DNA of 64,000 nt from Agapanthus africanus. Taxonomy: Eukaryota; Streptophyta; Magnoliopsida; Asparagales; Amaryllidaceae. This document shows positions 1 to 12,083 of this stretch, piece by piece; the first letter of the stretch is position 1, and every line of letters starts with the position of its first letter. The stretch spans positions 319,804,654 to 319,868,653 of the forward strand of contig JASDDO010000004.1 of assembly GCA_030015575.1 (NCBI GenBank), given 5' to 3'. The notes under the pieces were generated by a model that searched no databases, was not told the DNA's origin, and worked only from the letters and a program-made list of their open reading frames with translations. Both the position numbers and the translations under genes were made by a program.

Positions 1-594
1 AAAGAAAACAGAGAGGAAAATCCCTTGGTAAGCAAAACAAAAAGAGAATTTAATTCTCAAACCAATAGTTTAACTCTTATCAAAGAACTTAGTTCTTCCT
101 CTGGTTGAGATCTGCATAAGCAGATCTCCCCACAAATTGAGAATTTAATTCTCATCGGGCAGATTCTGTTATGTAGATTCAAACCTAGGGGTAAGAATTA
201 AGTTCGAAGAATTTAATTCTTACCAAAAGATATAGGAATTTAATTCCTCTGATAAAATTAGGGTTTAACCCTACAGAAGAATTTAATTCTTATAAAAATA
301 AGGGACCTGAAATTCATAAAACTCAGATCAAGAGCTCCATGCATATTAGTGTTCAATGCTACACAATAAAAGCTCTCGTGTTTCTATATGAGCACCTTTG
401 AGGAACAAAAAAGGAAAGACTGAGATCTCGCCATGTGACCCCCCGTGACCCGTGAGAAGTACTCTGTACTTATAAAAGAAAAAAAGGGAATAAATCAAAG
501 GCAGTTTCCATTTTTGGGGCGCCTCACGTGATCCAACGTGACCCAATAGTACTTAGCGCCCAGAAAAGAACAAGGGAATAAACCCAAAGATACA
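1..594 (+). repeat. Palindrome-rich leader segment of the Tat element
   Basis: No gene is seen here. The stretch holds a run of short perfect inverted repeats, many centred on a single T. Examples are GAGAATT-T-AATTCTC (44-58 and 139-153), AAGAACT-T-AGTTCTT (83-97), a 9+4+9 palindrome GAGATCTGC/GCAGATCTC (107-128), AGGAATT-T-AATTCCT (234-248), TAGGGTT-T-AACCCTA (259-273), AAGAATT-T-AATTCTT (277-291) and AAGTAC/GTACTT (457-471). This could be the LTR or 5' untranslated region; its left edge is outside the window. Confidence 0.7.
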
Positions 595-599
595 GCGCT

Positions 600-1123
600 A
601 ACTTTCAAGCGCCTCACGTGACCCTACATGAGTGTCTTAAATTTTTAGTGTTTAACACTACTTCAAGAGCCTAACGTGACCCCACATGAGCGCCTCAAAT
701 TTTCAGTGTTTAACACTACTTCAAGCGCCTCACGTGACCCCATGTGATCGCCACAAATTTTTAGTGTTTAACACTACTTCAAGCGCCTCACGTAACCCCA
801 CGTGAGCGACTCAAATTTTCAGTGTTTAATACTACTTCAAGTGCCTCACGTGACCCCACATGAGTGCCTCAAATTTTCAGTGTTCAACACTACTTCAAGC
901 GCCTCACGTGACCCCACGTGAGCACATCAAATTTTTAGTATTTAACACTACTTCAAGTGCCTCACATGACCCCACTTGAGCGCCTCAAATTTTTAGTATT
1001 TAACACTACTTCAAGAGCCTCACGTGACCCCACATGAGTGCCTCAAATTTTTAGTGTTTAACACTACTTTAAGGCCTCAAGTGGGAGCACGTGAGCGCTG
1101 AGCATATACTAGTGTTTAACACT
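600..1123 (+). repeat. 58-base tandem array with G-box and palindrome in each unit
   Basis: Nine AGTGTT-T-AACACT sites, some with one change, occur at exact 58-base spacing, starting at 647, 705, 763, 821, 879, 937, 995, 1053 and 1111. Between them each unit carries one or two copies of CACGTG or a close variant, within text like CACGTGACCCCACGTG. CACGTG is the plant G-box bound by bZIP and bHLH factors. Related but more diverged units occur just upstream (420-560). The array is probably part of the LTR or leader; a promoter or enhancer role is inference. Confidence 0.85.
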
Positions 1124-1436
1124 ATGAGAGGCCAGCATTAGCCTAAATTAACCAAGTCTCCTTAAGCCAAAACCCATTTTGGTCATCAATCAGTCGAGCC
1201 CTTATTATACTAAGGTTTTCTCAAAATTGATCTGAGTCTCAAAAATAGGTAATGAACTCCTGGCATCTAAGATGATGTTCGTCCCACCATAGTCTCTCCG
1301 TTCAATCTAGAGTTCGGTTCAAGGTTACATCTCTCCATACCTCTGATACATGTCGTTGTAATTATTCAACGTCTTTAGATAGATAGAGGGTCCCAACAAC
1401 CAACGGCTCTTTTGGTACACTCCCAAACCCATGAGC
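1124..1436. other. Tat leader, no recognised feature
   Basis: Non-coding stretch between two tandem arrays. I see no long open frame, no RNA gene and no clear repeat here beyond a short CATCT-A-AGATG palindrome near 1267. Confidence 0.5.
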
Positions 1437-1850
1437 ACACCCCTATAGACCGTAATGTCTTTAAACTAACTATGGACCGCAACGTCCCTAAACTAAATTC
1501 TATGGACTATGATTTCCTTAAACCCAATGGACTGCAACGTCCCTAAACTAAACTCTATGGATAGCAATGTCCCTAAACTAAAAATGGACTATGATGTCCT
1601 TAAACCCAACGGACCGCAACATCTTTTAACAAAACCCTCACCTCAAAAATGGTGATCTGTGGACCGCAATGTCCCTAAACTAAACTCTATAGACTATGAT
1701 GTCCTTAAACTCTATGGACTATGATGTCCTTAAACCCAATAGACCACAACGTCCCTAAACTAAACTCCACGGACTATGACGACCTTAAACATAGATTATA
1801 ATGTCCTTAAACCCAATGGACTGTGACGTCCTTAAAATAAAACGATATAG
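1437..1850 (+). repeat. Tandem array of GGAC-n6-GTCC units
   Basis: About a dozen units of roughly 25-35 bases follow the pattern GGACCGCAACGTCCCTAAAC with variants such as GGACTATGATGTCC. Each unit contains a 4+6+4 inverted repeat GGAC/GTCC. The same repeat family appears at 60838-61070, downstream of the Tat integrase, which links the two outer parts of the window. Confidence 0.85.
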
Positions 1851-2246
1851 CCCAAATGCTCTTTGTTGGATCAAAAATGATCCTGAACCCCCGTTGAGTA
1901 GATCTTTGTCTAAAATTAGACTAACGTATCTTAACAAACATTTAAGTTGATCTTAATCTCAAACGAGATTAACGATCCTTAAACCAACCCAAACCCAAAT
2001 CTAAGAAAATATGGATTTGGACTAATCCCCGCCCTACGGGCGACAACACAAATTAGTCTCCGTATACAATCCACGGGCAACCTAAAACAAAACAAATACA
2101 CATGACATGAAGTGAACATCTGGAGCAGGAGAAAGTGGTTATCGCTACGCGGTAACGTAATTAACTGCAGGGGCATGCGCCTGTATGGAAGAGCGTCCCT
2201 ACAATCAAAAACCCCTCGTCAACAACGGGGAATTTGACGAAGTCTG
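1851..2246 (+). other. Tat leader with three further palindromes
   Basis: There is no gene in this stretch. It carries GGATCA-aaaa-TGATCC (1868-1883), GTCTAA-aa-TTAGAC (1908-1921) and an 8+4+8 perfect palindrome TTAATCTC/GAGATTAA (1953-1972), continuing the style seen at 1-594. A primer-binding site would be expected somewhere near here, but I could not assign one. Confidence 0.6.
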
Positions 2247-3547
2247 CTACAATGGCAACATCCGTCTAAACCTTCGATATACGGTGCCATAAATCAGCAT
2301 GGCATCTTCGGAGAGGTAGACAGATAAAACCAAATAGCATCTGCCCCCAAAATTTAGGCTAGACGTCCTAACGCCTCGGTCGCGTCTTTCGACGGTAAAC
2401 AAATTCTGGCACGCCCGGTGAGACCTTTTCTTCTTTCCACTCCACACTTCATGTGTCATGTTTTGTGAACAAATCGCGGTCTGCCATGGTTGCTTGTGTA
2501 TTCGAGGTACTAAGATTTGGTGTCTTGCCCCCATGCAGAAAAGAAGATCAATGGCTTTCAGATGCACCAAATGCAACAACAACTCCCGCTCCGCCCTATC
2601 TGGAGGAGTAACTTACGGGCCCCAAGTGGCCTCCATCTTCGCAATGCCGGTGGAACATGTGACACAGGCCACCACTGGATTGTTCTTTAGAACGATGATC
2701 CCACCAGCAAGCTTTAGTGCCTCAGTGCCGTCACAGGAAGCTCCAAAGATGTCGGTCTTCGAATGGGTTGCAACTACCGCGGCCCCTCTCAACGGGTAGT
2801 CCAAGCCTACAGCCTCAGTCTTCAACAGGCTGAGCCTAAGCTCAAATGGGCCCACGAAAAGGCTCGCAATACCGGCGAAGGCTATCCCAACTCCTGCGGC
2901 GGGTAAAGTTGTCCAAACTACTTCACCTATTTGAAAGTCGGCCTTCGACAGGTTGACCATTCCTTCCAAGCGGATGTTAGTCTTTGATAGGCTGGTACCA
3001 ACAACAGCCTCTCCTCAAATCCGGGGGCAGGACGAAATTACTCCGAAGATAAAGGTGATCCCGGCTACACGACAAGCTCGACGTCGTCACTGGCGCCGAG
3101 TGAAGAAAGCTGGGAACAATTCCCCTTCTAGACTTACCCCACTAGCTCCAGTGGTAGAAGTCGATACTGCTGTTCCAACTGGGAAAAGCTTTGAGCTGCT
3201 CAGGAGAGTGCGCAAGAATTCTCCAACTGCCGTGTTGAAAGGTCTCTTCCACCTGTGGAAAACATTACAAAGGCAAGCCCGGAATAACCCCCTCAGCAGC
3301 TGTCCTCCAAAATCCACAGGGTCTGGCGAAGAGTCCAAGACTCTGTAATTGATCAAGACTACTGCCGCAGATCGAAGAAAATGAATGCCCGGCAAGAGGA
3401 GGGTCATCACGCCATCATACCATGGAAAATATCGTCTGCAATAGCCCCCTCAACTTCGACCGCCCATGAAAGGAGAAGGACGGAGAAGATCCCCGTGTCT
3501 ACGAAAAATCTCAAGGCGCTGAATCTAGACGCCCTAAGTCTGGAGGT
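2247..3547 (+). other. Tat leader or decayed extra coding region before gag
   Basis: Base composition becomes more balanced than in the arrays. Open frames of 100-130 codons exist on both strands, but none matches a family I recognise. Loosely repeated text around GTCTTCGA-caGGTTG recurs at about 2755, 2817, 2938 and 2973. Tat and Ogre elements are known to carry extra open frames in either orientation, so this could be the relic of one. I do not assign a product. Confidence 0.35.
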
Positions 3548-5140
3548 ATGGTAGTGCACACCGTCTACATGGCTTTCGGAAAAGAGGAAAGCCGTGCTTC
3601 TATGGGTCATCGACTACTTATTCGGTCAGTAACAAAGGCTCAGGAGCAACAACAGAAACTCCTAGAGATGATGACAAAGATGGCCGCACTCACTGGGCAG
3701 AAGGAATGTCCGGAAACATCGTCGGATCAACGCCAGAAGCAGGAAACCGACGCCGAGTTCTTACGAAGAATTCTCGAGAAAAAAGATAAAGAGGCCACGG
3801 AACAAGCGGCTAACATATAACATATGGCGCTCCTCTTCCAAGATATGGTGGGAATGATGGTCCAGCCGGACCCTCCAGCCGAAGATCCCCCAATAATCAT
3901 TGAAGAAGACAGAGGGGAGACATCAAACCCTTTTCCAGCTTTATCAGCAGCCAGGGAGGAGACGATATCGAAAGCTGCGCTTGATGACTACATAGCTTAA
4001 CAAATACGAGCTTATCAGGCAAATGAAGCTACTGGTCAAGTCGTCAGAACTGGACGACCCTATCCAAGCTGATACGATAAAATTAAGTACCAGCCAGGAT
4101 ACACGATCAAACTGAATTTCACGTGTACAAGGGGACAGGCAACCCCCATCAGCACGTCGCTCAGTTCAGGGTTCTATGCGGCAATACTGGAGGTGGCGAC
4201 AAATTGCTACTCCGCCAATTCGTCGGTATCTTAGCGGATACGGCATTTGAATGGTACTCGGAGCTTCCAAATGACTCCATCAAAACATTCACGGAATTGG
4301 AGTTACTATTCACCCAGTGTTTTGCAAGCGCCAGCGAACGCACCCCGATCACAGCATTGATCAATGCCAGGGTGAAGCCAGGAGAGACTTGAGTTCAGTA
4401 TGCAATTCAGTGGCGGAACCTATGGTCGAGATGTGAATAACGAATAAAAGAAGCTCCTGCTGTGGGCATGTTCGTAGGGACTCTAGATCCACAGGCAACT
4501 ATATCCCAATTCATGATGTTCTTCAAGCCGACGACTTTCCAAGCCTTGATCGACAAGCTGGCCCAAATGGACCAGATGGGTCATATACCGTCCTCCTAAA
4601 AAATGGTACTTCTAAATGAAAAGGTTAAAGGGAAAGCCACCTTCGTCACCAACGCTCAACAACAGCTAAGTGATCCAAAACCAGCTGCTCGCCAAAACGA
4701 TAAACAGCGATCACTCAGAGAAAAGTTGAGACTTCCTTACTCATTCCCTTAGGATAAAACGAGAAGACTGTTCGAACTGGCGGTGCGCAACAGGCTCATC
4801 ACTCTACTAGATCCGAGACGCCCACTACAACCGGGTAACGTCAACAATCCCAATTACTGCCCCTACCACCGAATATTGGGCCACCCAATCAAAGATTGCT
4901 TCGTCTTCAAAAAATGGATTGAGGACCAGTAACAGCAAGGCAAATTCATGTTGTCTAAAAACTGGAAGGTAAACCTGCCACAACCACATGCTCCGAAAAA
5001 GATCGACACGCCGGGAGCATCATGCTCGTTTATAGAGGAAGCTCTATGGGAAGTTGTTCGTTCAGCTAAGACCAAAAGAATGCTGAAAGATCTTCAAGTA
5101 TGCGCCCGGAAATCAGGTGGAAAAGCCTGCTAGAACCAGA
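3548..5140 (+). pseudogene. gag: Tat-lineage gag, decayed
   Basis: These are remains of the nucleocapsid/capsid polyprotein that would coat element RNA in cytoplasmic particles. The beginning is rich in Q, E and K and looks coiled-coil (about 3630-3820). The capsid core follows at about 4120-4600, with the lineage-typical words HQHVAQF and EWYSELPNDSI. A C-x2-H-x4-H-x4-C knuckle (CPYHRILGHPIKDC) stands near 4860. The reading is broken several times. The call rests on several family words in the right order, so the lineage is fairly secure. Confidence 0.75.
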
Positions 5141-5361
5141 AATCATTTAGGGAATGCTGAAACCACGCCCAAAATCGAAAGTTAGTAGCGATGGGAAAAA
5201 TACCCAAGCCCAACCGTCAAAGTTTTCGAAGAAGAAGAAGAACACCAAAAGTCCCGCGCAATATGACGACAAACGCACGGACCTGGAAAAGCATATTAAC
5301 GTGCTGGAAGAATATAACCAGAAGGCGCGAACCCCGGTCACACTCCAAGAGTTTCTCAACC
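5141..5361 (+). other. End of Tat gag/pol remnant up to the Tekay insertion
   Basis: A short K-rich, probably coding remnant that stops at the insertion point of the outer Tekay element. The five bases before the insertion are CAACC. The matching duplication at the other end cannot be seen because the right LTR of that element does not reach its natural end. Confidence 0.5.
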
Positions 5362-8300
5362 TGTAACACCTTAGAATACGATTAGGGGTTAATTAGGTGA
5401 TAATGCGGGTTTTTATGAAAAGTTAACCGATAAATATTTTAATATATTTTATTATTTTTAAATTAATATTTTAATATTATTTTTGATACTTGCACATAAC
5501 TTGTGCATGTTAACCATAATATTTTTGTAACATGGCATGTTAGTGTACAAATTTAATTGTTGGTTTAAAATGGAAGAAAAGGGGGTTTTTCTTTTAATTT
5601 TGAATTTTGGTGAGAGGGAATGATGAGCTAGGAGACATGGGGGACAAGGCATGTCTAGCATTTATGGAGGAGAGAGAGGGGCATGGTTGACTCTCACCAC
5701 ACTCATCTCACTCTCACAATTGTTTCTCAAACCATTATTTCTCTCCTCGCACACTCTCTCTCCCTGTCTTTTACTACAGCAGCAGCAGCCCCCCTAACCC
5801 TCATTGCTTCTTCTTCTTCTTCTTCCCTCCATTCAAGCCCCAATCTCCATTAAAATCCATCCTCTCTTCACTAAACCTCTTGTTTAACACTTCTAGTGGG
5901 TTCTTGAGGCAAATACTAGCTTTTGAAGGCAAGGTTAGCAAGTTGAGCCATCACTAAACCAACTTGAGGTAAAGCCTAACCTAATCACTTTCTTGCTAAA
6001 TTTGTAGTTTAATTAGCTTAAAACAGTGTTTAAGTGGATTTTTGTGCTAATTATTGTGGTTCAAGTGGAGACTAGATTAAGTTAAGTTTTTATGACTTGT
6101 TTAACTTAACTAAGTGTTATTAGTGTCGTTTAATCCATATCTTTACACCAGGTTACACTAAAACCCCATATTGTATTAAACTAGTGTTAATTAGTGTTTT
6201 AGTTAAGAATTATTTCCATTTTAGGATCTGCTTTCACACCAGTTACTTCAGGAAAAAGTTGCGTTTACTGGAGCATGTTTACGGGACTAGGAACACACAC
6301 AAAGCACGAGACCCAAGTTCTTTTTCCGGGCCATAATTAAATATGTTCTAGCCGCAATTTGCGGCCAGATGGTGGTGATGTGTGTCAGGGTTTGGGCTAC
6401 GGGTGTCTGCTGCATATTTAAGGTGTTTGGTATATGAAACTTTTCATAGTTCAGCTCGTATCAAAATATGGAACCAATTACCTTATTTTTAGCACTTTTA
6501 AACTTGCACGACACGTACATTATATGAGTGGGTTTGGTGTTTGCTGTGTGTTGCAGCATGTCGGGGTGGTTTCAGACGATGTACACACGTTTTGGTGTTT
6601 CGAATGCATACGCGTTTAGCTTGCGACGCTAGTTTCTCGTATGTCTTGATATCGCGTTTCTGCTGGATTTTAGCCTTATGTGTATTGTGTTGTGTAAATT
6701 CCAGGGTCACAGGCGGGGACTTCGGACGCCGCGAAGAAGAAGAAACAGGTGGTCGGATACACTTAGCTCGAGATCACCGGTGAGTAGATTTAACATCTAC
6801 GGGGAAAACACCCGTATGGCGTTATGCGTCAGGGCTTGATAGGATATTGTAGTCGCATATTCATATTCGTATAGGTTGCTTTTGCATAAGCATCATTACA
6901 TGCCATTATATTGTTGTGCTCGATTTAGTACTTAGTGGACACTGCACTATTACTGACGGTTTATGTGCATGAGCACTAATTTGCATGCTACACCCACACC
7001 GTCGGTAATTACCATGACACGCCTATACACATATACAATATTTTATCGTTATCGACATTGGCGCATGACTTGGCATACATATTGTACACTCATACTAGCG
7101 TATATACCCACTTGTGCATCCATACCTGCGTACATATACATTTGCACGTACATAGATGATGCTGGCTTCAATTTTGGAGAAATTAGGAACCGCATGATAT
7201 ATTTATAAAAACGGGATACATTTAAAAGAGCGTTTTTCCTTTTTGCTCATAGTACGATTTTATGCCGCATACGTCACATAGCATTGAGTTTTGGGATTTC
7301 ATGTGATTTCTGGATTTGAGAACCGAAGTATTATTTTAAGAAAGAATGCATAGTTTGAAAACCCAGTTTCTCTTGATATTATATTTCGGTGCGTCCACCA
7401 TGCGTTTTCTTGGTTCTGAGACGTGTTCTTGAAACCCGATTCGAGAAGTTGGATGATCCTTTTGCGGGTTCATGGTGGACCCGGTAAGGTACCCCGGGGC
7501 AAGAAAGGGATGTCGCGCAGTAGACGATAAGCCTGGCCGAGGGACTACTACCTACCGGTGATTAGTTGGACCTGGCGGTTATCCGGAGGATACTGACCAG
7601 AGTCGAGAGATGGATACGGGCTGACCAATACTGCCAGGGCCCAAGGGCCGATTCCGCAGACGGAGCCCGTGGGCCGATGCAGACTGACGGAGCCCGATAT
7701 ATGAGAATTTGCGTGTCGATGCTGGACACGAGTATTTCACGATATTTTCGAGTGCCGATGTTGGGCACTCATTTTTCCATGAGATCTACAGGATATGAGG
7801 GACGATGAGATTGACGACGCCTAAGTTATTTGGATTTGGGGTGTATTTGGTAGACACCGGGTTTTTCTATAATGATGATTCGTGTCGATGATATTTTTAT
7901 CCCATGCTCAGCATTCATTGATATGCATTGCATCATGTATTTGTAGTGCCTGATAGAGTACCTTGCATGATTATTGCACACCCAGATTCTCATATTGATG
8001 TTATCAAATTGCACATGTTAAAGTATCGCAGTACGTGCATACTTGTGATTACCTGTATATGTTATTAAATATTCACGAGTTGGCAACTCACCCCCGTTAT
8101 GCCACAGTGTTTGCAGGTTGACTCTCAGAGTAGTCGCGGCAGGGCTACATCATTGTATCTTTTTGCTACGGATACCACTGCAGTTGGCGTTTGAGCCGTT
8201 TTGCTTATAGATGGGTTTGTGGGTATCCGTTTATATTTCATTGTACACTTTATTTTATCTTGTACTCTCTATCTACCATTTCATGTATTTACTTAGCCAC

Positions 8301-8766
8301 CAGTTGTGAGGACGATATTTTATATTATTTTTACTCTGGATATCAAGCTCATGTGAGCCGACTTTATTTATGCAGTTTTATCTTTTATGTTGTTTTCCAC
8401 TTATATTGTTCATTTCTTCGCTACGGCGTCGTATATTATTCTCGTGGTGATTTTTTCTGCCATTGGGCGTGTTTGCTCCCGTTTGGGGATGCTTTATTTA
8501 TATTATATGTCGTTTTACTTATATCAGGTGTTGTACCCGTTTCGGGGGTAGTTTTTACAAAGTAGGTGCTGCCGAAATTTATAAGAAAATAACTTAAACT
8601 TGAAAGATTTTTACTCGAGGTTTCCAAATGTTTTTAACAAATGTTTTCATCACTTTCTTATATGATGGTTTAGATTTCTGGGTTTTCGGTTTACTTAAAA
8701 TGCGTTACGCCAGTAGACATTGCGCGGTTTAAGTGTCGGTTAGGGGCCGAACTTTGGGTCGTGACA
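5362..8766 (+). repeat. 5' LTR of outer Tekay-type element
   Basis: Starts TGTAACACCTTAG and ends GTGACA. Its partner at 54514-57845 is alignable through its whole length. Sections at about 7440-7600 and 8060-8115 are also recognisable in the LTR of the inner Tekay element, so they are conserved between two families. The open frames inside (for example 8191-8565) have no family match and are treated as chance. Confidence 0.92.
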
Positions 8767-8769
8767 AAG

Positions 8770-8783
8770 TTGGCATCAGAGCC
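8770..8783 (+). promoter_or_regulatory. Primer-binding site, tRNA-Met type
   Basis: TTGGCATCAGAGCC starts four bases after the LTR. It matches the usual plant initiator-Met primer site TGGTATCAGAGC with one difference. First-strand reverse transcription would begin here. Confidence 0.85.
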
Positions 8784-8990
8784 TAGGTTTTACCTTTCGG
8801 AGTGTAGAATGACCTTGGTATGATGGAGTAGGTAGCTTAAGCAGAGTGGCGTAGCGTGTATATGTTCCGCAACATACTCATGACACGGTACTCCGCCTAA
8901 GTGGACTTAGGACTTATTGGTTGAAATCCCTTCATGATTATATACATTCTTGTGATTCGATTTCCGTATTCTTATCGAATCTTGTTTTCA
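8784..8990 (+). other. Tekay leader with conserved hairpin
   Basis: Untranslated leader between primer site and gag. It contains CCTAAG-TGGA-CTTAGG (8896-8911), a 6-base stem with a 4-base loop. The same stem with loop TGAG occurs at the matching place in the inner Tekay element (40395-40410). The text TTAAGCAGAGTGGCGTAGCG is also shared between the two. Confidence 0.7.
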
Positions 8991-10330
8991 TTTCCAGCCA
9001 CTATACCGCCGAAGACTACTGGGGCGCATAGAGTGGCCGCGAGAGCCGAGGGCAGAGTTGGCTCGTCTGAGACAAGGACTGATCAGGGCAGTACGCCCGT
9101 TGTTTCGGAGAAGATCGATCCACCCTCTCTTGGTCGTATTGCTAGTCTTGAGGCCGGTATGCAGGACTTGCGCCAGATGGTAGGATCACTAGTTGAGGCC
9201 AGTAGAGCGCAGCGACAGGAGGTTGACCCACCTGTTACGGGGACAGTGATGGTACCTACAGTTCAGGCAGTAGCAACTGCCACTACGGAGGTGATCGCAG
9301 TATCATTATCTGAGTTCATGAGGCTGAAGCCTCCGGTCTTCACAGGCACTGATGCAGCGGAAGATCCACAGTCATTTATCGACCGGATGGCCAGGATATG
9401 TCGTTCAGTTAGATGCTCCGACACGAGATGGGTGGAGTTCATGAGCTTTCATCTGGAAGGTCTTGCGCAGAAGTGGTGTGAGTCTCTAGAGAAGGGCAGA
9501 GCCGCAGGACTTCCTCCCATGACCTGGGCTGAGTTCGTGACGGTGGTCCTTGCCCATTTTGTTCCGCAGAGAATCAGGGATGCTCGAGTGCGCAGTTTCG
9601 AGTCGCTACGCCAGACTCCGGAGATGATGGTGGCAGAGTACAACGTACAGTTTACTGAGCTATCTACGTATACCCCGTATTTGGTAGTTACTGAGGAGAT
9701 GCGGATAAAGAGGTTTGTTCGAGGCTTGCTTACCCAGTTTTTTCTCGCCATCAGTGCACAGCATTTTGATACTTATGCAGTAGTAATGGATGCAGCCCTA
9801 TTAATCGAGGAGCGTCTTGCCGAGACTTCGGTAGTTCCAGAACCGAAGAGGGTTTGCACTGGTGTATTAGCACAGACACAGCCGTTTAGACACCGCGACA
9901 AGTTTCGTTCAGGTACGGAGGTAGCAGAGGCTTGGGACGAGGTCAGTTATTCAGCTCTTATCCCTAGGAGGGCCAGAAGTCATCATCTGGATGTTTCCGT
10001 TGCGGGAGTTCTTATCATCGTGTTCGAGATTGTCAGGAGCCACGTGAGGGCGAGACAGTCGTACCACATGTCACTTTACCACCTTCTCCACCTCAGAGGG
10101 CGTTGCCTCTTGCACCTATTGTTGCTCCGCGTCAAACCTATGCACAGAGTGATCGTGGTCGCGGAGGATTTGTTCAGAGAGGACGGGATGACCAAGGCAG
10201 AGGGAATCTAGCTGCCGGTAGAGGACCGCCAGTCGTAGGTAGAGGGCAGGCATGGGTCTTTGCTTTGACTCATCAGGACGTGCAGGCGTCCAAAGCAGTG
10301 GTTTCAGGTACTCTTTCAGTATGTTCTTTT
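8990..10330 (+). pseudogene. gag: Gag of outer Tekay-type element, decayed
   Basis: Begins with PPKTTGAHR, matching [10 protein letters not shown] of the inner element. A coiled-coil-like helix follows (RIASLEAGMQDLRQMVGSL), then the capsid core with FMRLKPPVFTGTDAAEDPQ, typical of plant gypsy Gag. The role is to form the particle shell and bind element RNA. The second half is poorly preserved, including the zinc-knuckle region. The alignment with the better-kept copy at 40502-41800 makes the assignment secure. It is broken. Confidence 0.85.
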
Positions 10331-12083
10331 GATGCACACGTGTTGTTTGCTCCGGGATCTACGTACTCATATGTTTCCACACACTTCATGTAGAGATTGG
10401 GTAGAGAGTCATATTTGTTAGATCAGCCGCTTGTTGTGACCACTTTTGTTGGTGAGTCGTTTATTGCGAGACACGTGTTCTGGTCGTATGTTGTCCATAT
10501 TGGTGAGAGAGTTGTCCGTCGACTTGATCCTTCTTGAGATATTGGACTTCGACGTTCTCCTGGGCATGGACTGGTTAGCTACGTGCTATGCGTCTGTGGA
10601 CTGTCCCGAGAAGACAGTTAGGTTTTGTTTTCCCGGTGAGTCAGTTTTTGTTGTGCAGGGGGACCGTGGTGCCACCCCTCACAGTTTGATTTCGGCCATT
10701 CACGCTAGTCGACTTTTGAGGAGAGGATGTCAGGGATTCTTGGCTTCCATTCGTGATACTGGAGCCACAGTAGATACATTGGACCGGGTTCCTATCGTAC
10801 GAGAGTTTTCTGACGTCTTTCCCGATGAGTTGCCGAGATTGCCGCCAGAGCGTGAGATAGAGTTTTGCATTGATCTGATTCCCGGCACGGGGCCGATTTC
10901 TATACCGCCTTACCGGATGGCCTCGGCGGAGCTTAGGGAGCTGAAGGATCAGTGGCAGGAGTTTCTAGATAGGGGACTTGTACGTCCGAGTGTTTCGCCG
11001 TGGGGAACTCCTGTTCTGTTCATCAAGAAGAAGGACGGCAGTTTGAGGTTGTGCATCGATTATCATCAATTGAACCGAGTTACGGTGTAGAATAGGTACC
11101 CTTTACCTCGCATTGACGATTTTTTTGATCAGCTCTAGTGTTCGGAACATTTTTCTAAGATTGACTTGCGATCAGGCTACCATCAGTTGTGGGTTCGGCA
11201 GGAGGATATTCCGAGGACGTCTTTTTGCACGCGTTACAAACACTATGAGTTTTTAGTTATGTCGTTCGGACTCACCAATGCCGCAGCAGTGTTTATGGAC
11301 TTGATGAACCGCGTTTTCAGGCCATATCTTGATCGGTTCATCATCGTATTCATCGATGACATCTTAGTGTACTCCTGGAGCCGAGAGGAGCACGAGCAGC
11401 ACTTGCGTATTACGTTCCAGACCTTGAGTGAGTATCAGCTGTTCGCTAAATTCTCCAAGTACGCATTCTGGCTCGACAATGTTGACTTCTTGGGTCACAT
11501 GGTGACGAGAGATGGCAGATGTGTGGACCCGAAGAAGATCGAGGCCGTTCAGCGTTGGCCTGGATCAGTATCAGTTACAGAGGTTCACAGCTTTCTAGGA
11601 CTGGCCGGCTACTACCGACGATTTGTTCAGGATTTCTCCCATATCGTTGCACCGTTGACCGGTTGACCCAGAAGGGAGTCCCTTTTGTTTGGACGGAGGC
11701 GTGCGAGCATAGCTTTCAGCAGTTGCAGACTCGTTTGACTACGGCGCCGGTGTTATCATTGTCTTCAGGATCTGGTGGCTTTGTGGTATATTGTGATGCT
11801 TCTCGGGAGGGGCTAGGCTGTGCATTGATGCAGCACGGTAGGGCTATTGCATATGCTTCTCGGCAGCTGAAGAAGTATGAGCAGAACTACCCCACTCACG
11901 ATTTAGAGATGGCTACAGTAGTGTTTGCACTCAAGATCTGGAGACATTACCTATACGGCGAGTCGTACTAGATATTCACGGACCACTAGAGACTGAAGCA
12001 TATATTTCAGCAGCGAGACCTGAATTTGAGACAGCGCCGTTGGATGGAACTAGCGAAGGACTACGATTGCGAGATTTTGTATC
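10330..12083 (+). pseudogene. pol: Protease, reverse transcriptase and RNase H part of outer Tekay-type pol
   Basis: The protease region is at about 10340-10620 ([19 protein letters not shown] just after the active-site segment). RT spans about 10800-11500 and shows [41 protein letters not shown] and the FIDDILVYS catalytic box. RNase H begins near 11740 ([18 protein letters not shown]). The region stops at the TR-GAG insertion, and the integrase part continues at 52851 on the far side. It is broken several times in addition to the insertion. Confidence 0.88.

Larger units (their letters stand above)
1..5361 (+). mobile_element. Tat-lineage Ty3/gypsy element, left portion (leader and gag)
   Basis: This is the left part of the outermost and oldest element. 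It has a long repeat-rich leader followed by decayed gag coding sequence. Gag words typical of the Tat/Ogre lineage can be read, such as GNPHQHVAQF near 4138 and AFEWYSELPNDSIKTF near 4244, and a C-x2-H-x4-H-x4-C knuckle near 4860. It ends where the outer Tekay element begins at 5362. The integrase part of what is probably the same element lies at 59779-60721 in the same orientation. It is broken many times over (more than ten breaks) and the middle of pol is not in this window. That the two parts are one copy is inference from family, strand, and a shared GGAC-type repeat. Confidence 0.8.

Noticed and set aside
2613-2969. A 118-codon open frame on the - strand before the Tat gag
   Set aside because: Antisense frames are known in Tat elements, but no motif or family resemblance supports this one, and the + strand is equally open nearby.
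8191-8565. A 124-codon frame rich in Y, F and C, resembling a membrane protein
   Set aside because: It is within the outer Tekay LTR; the hydrophobic look comes from T-rich sequence and the counterpart at 57475-57738 differs in start and length.
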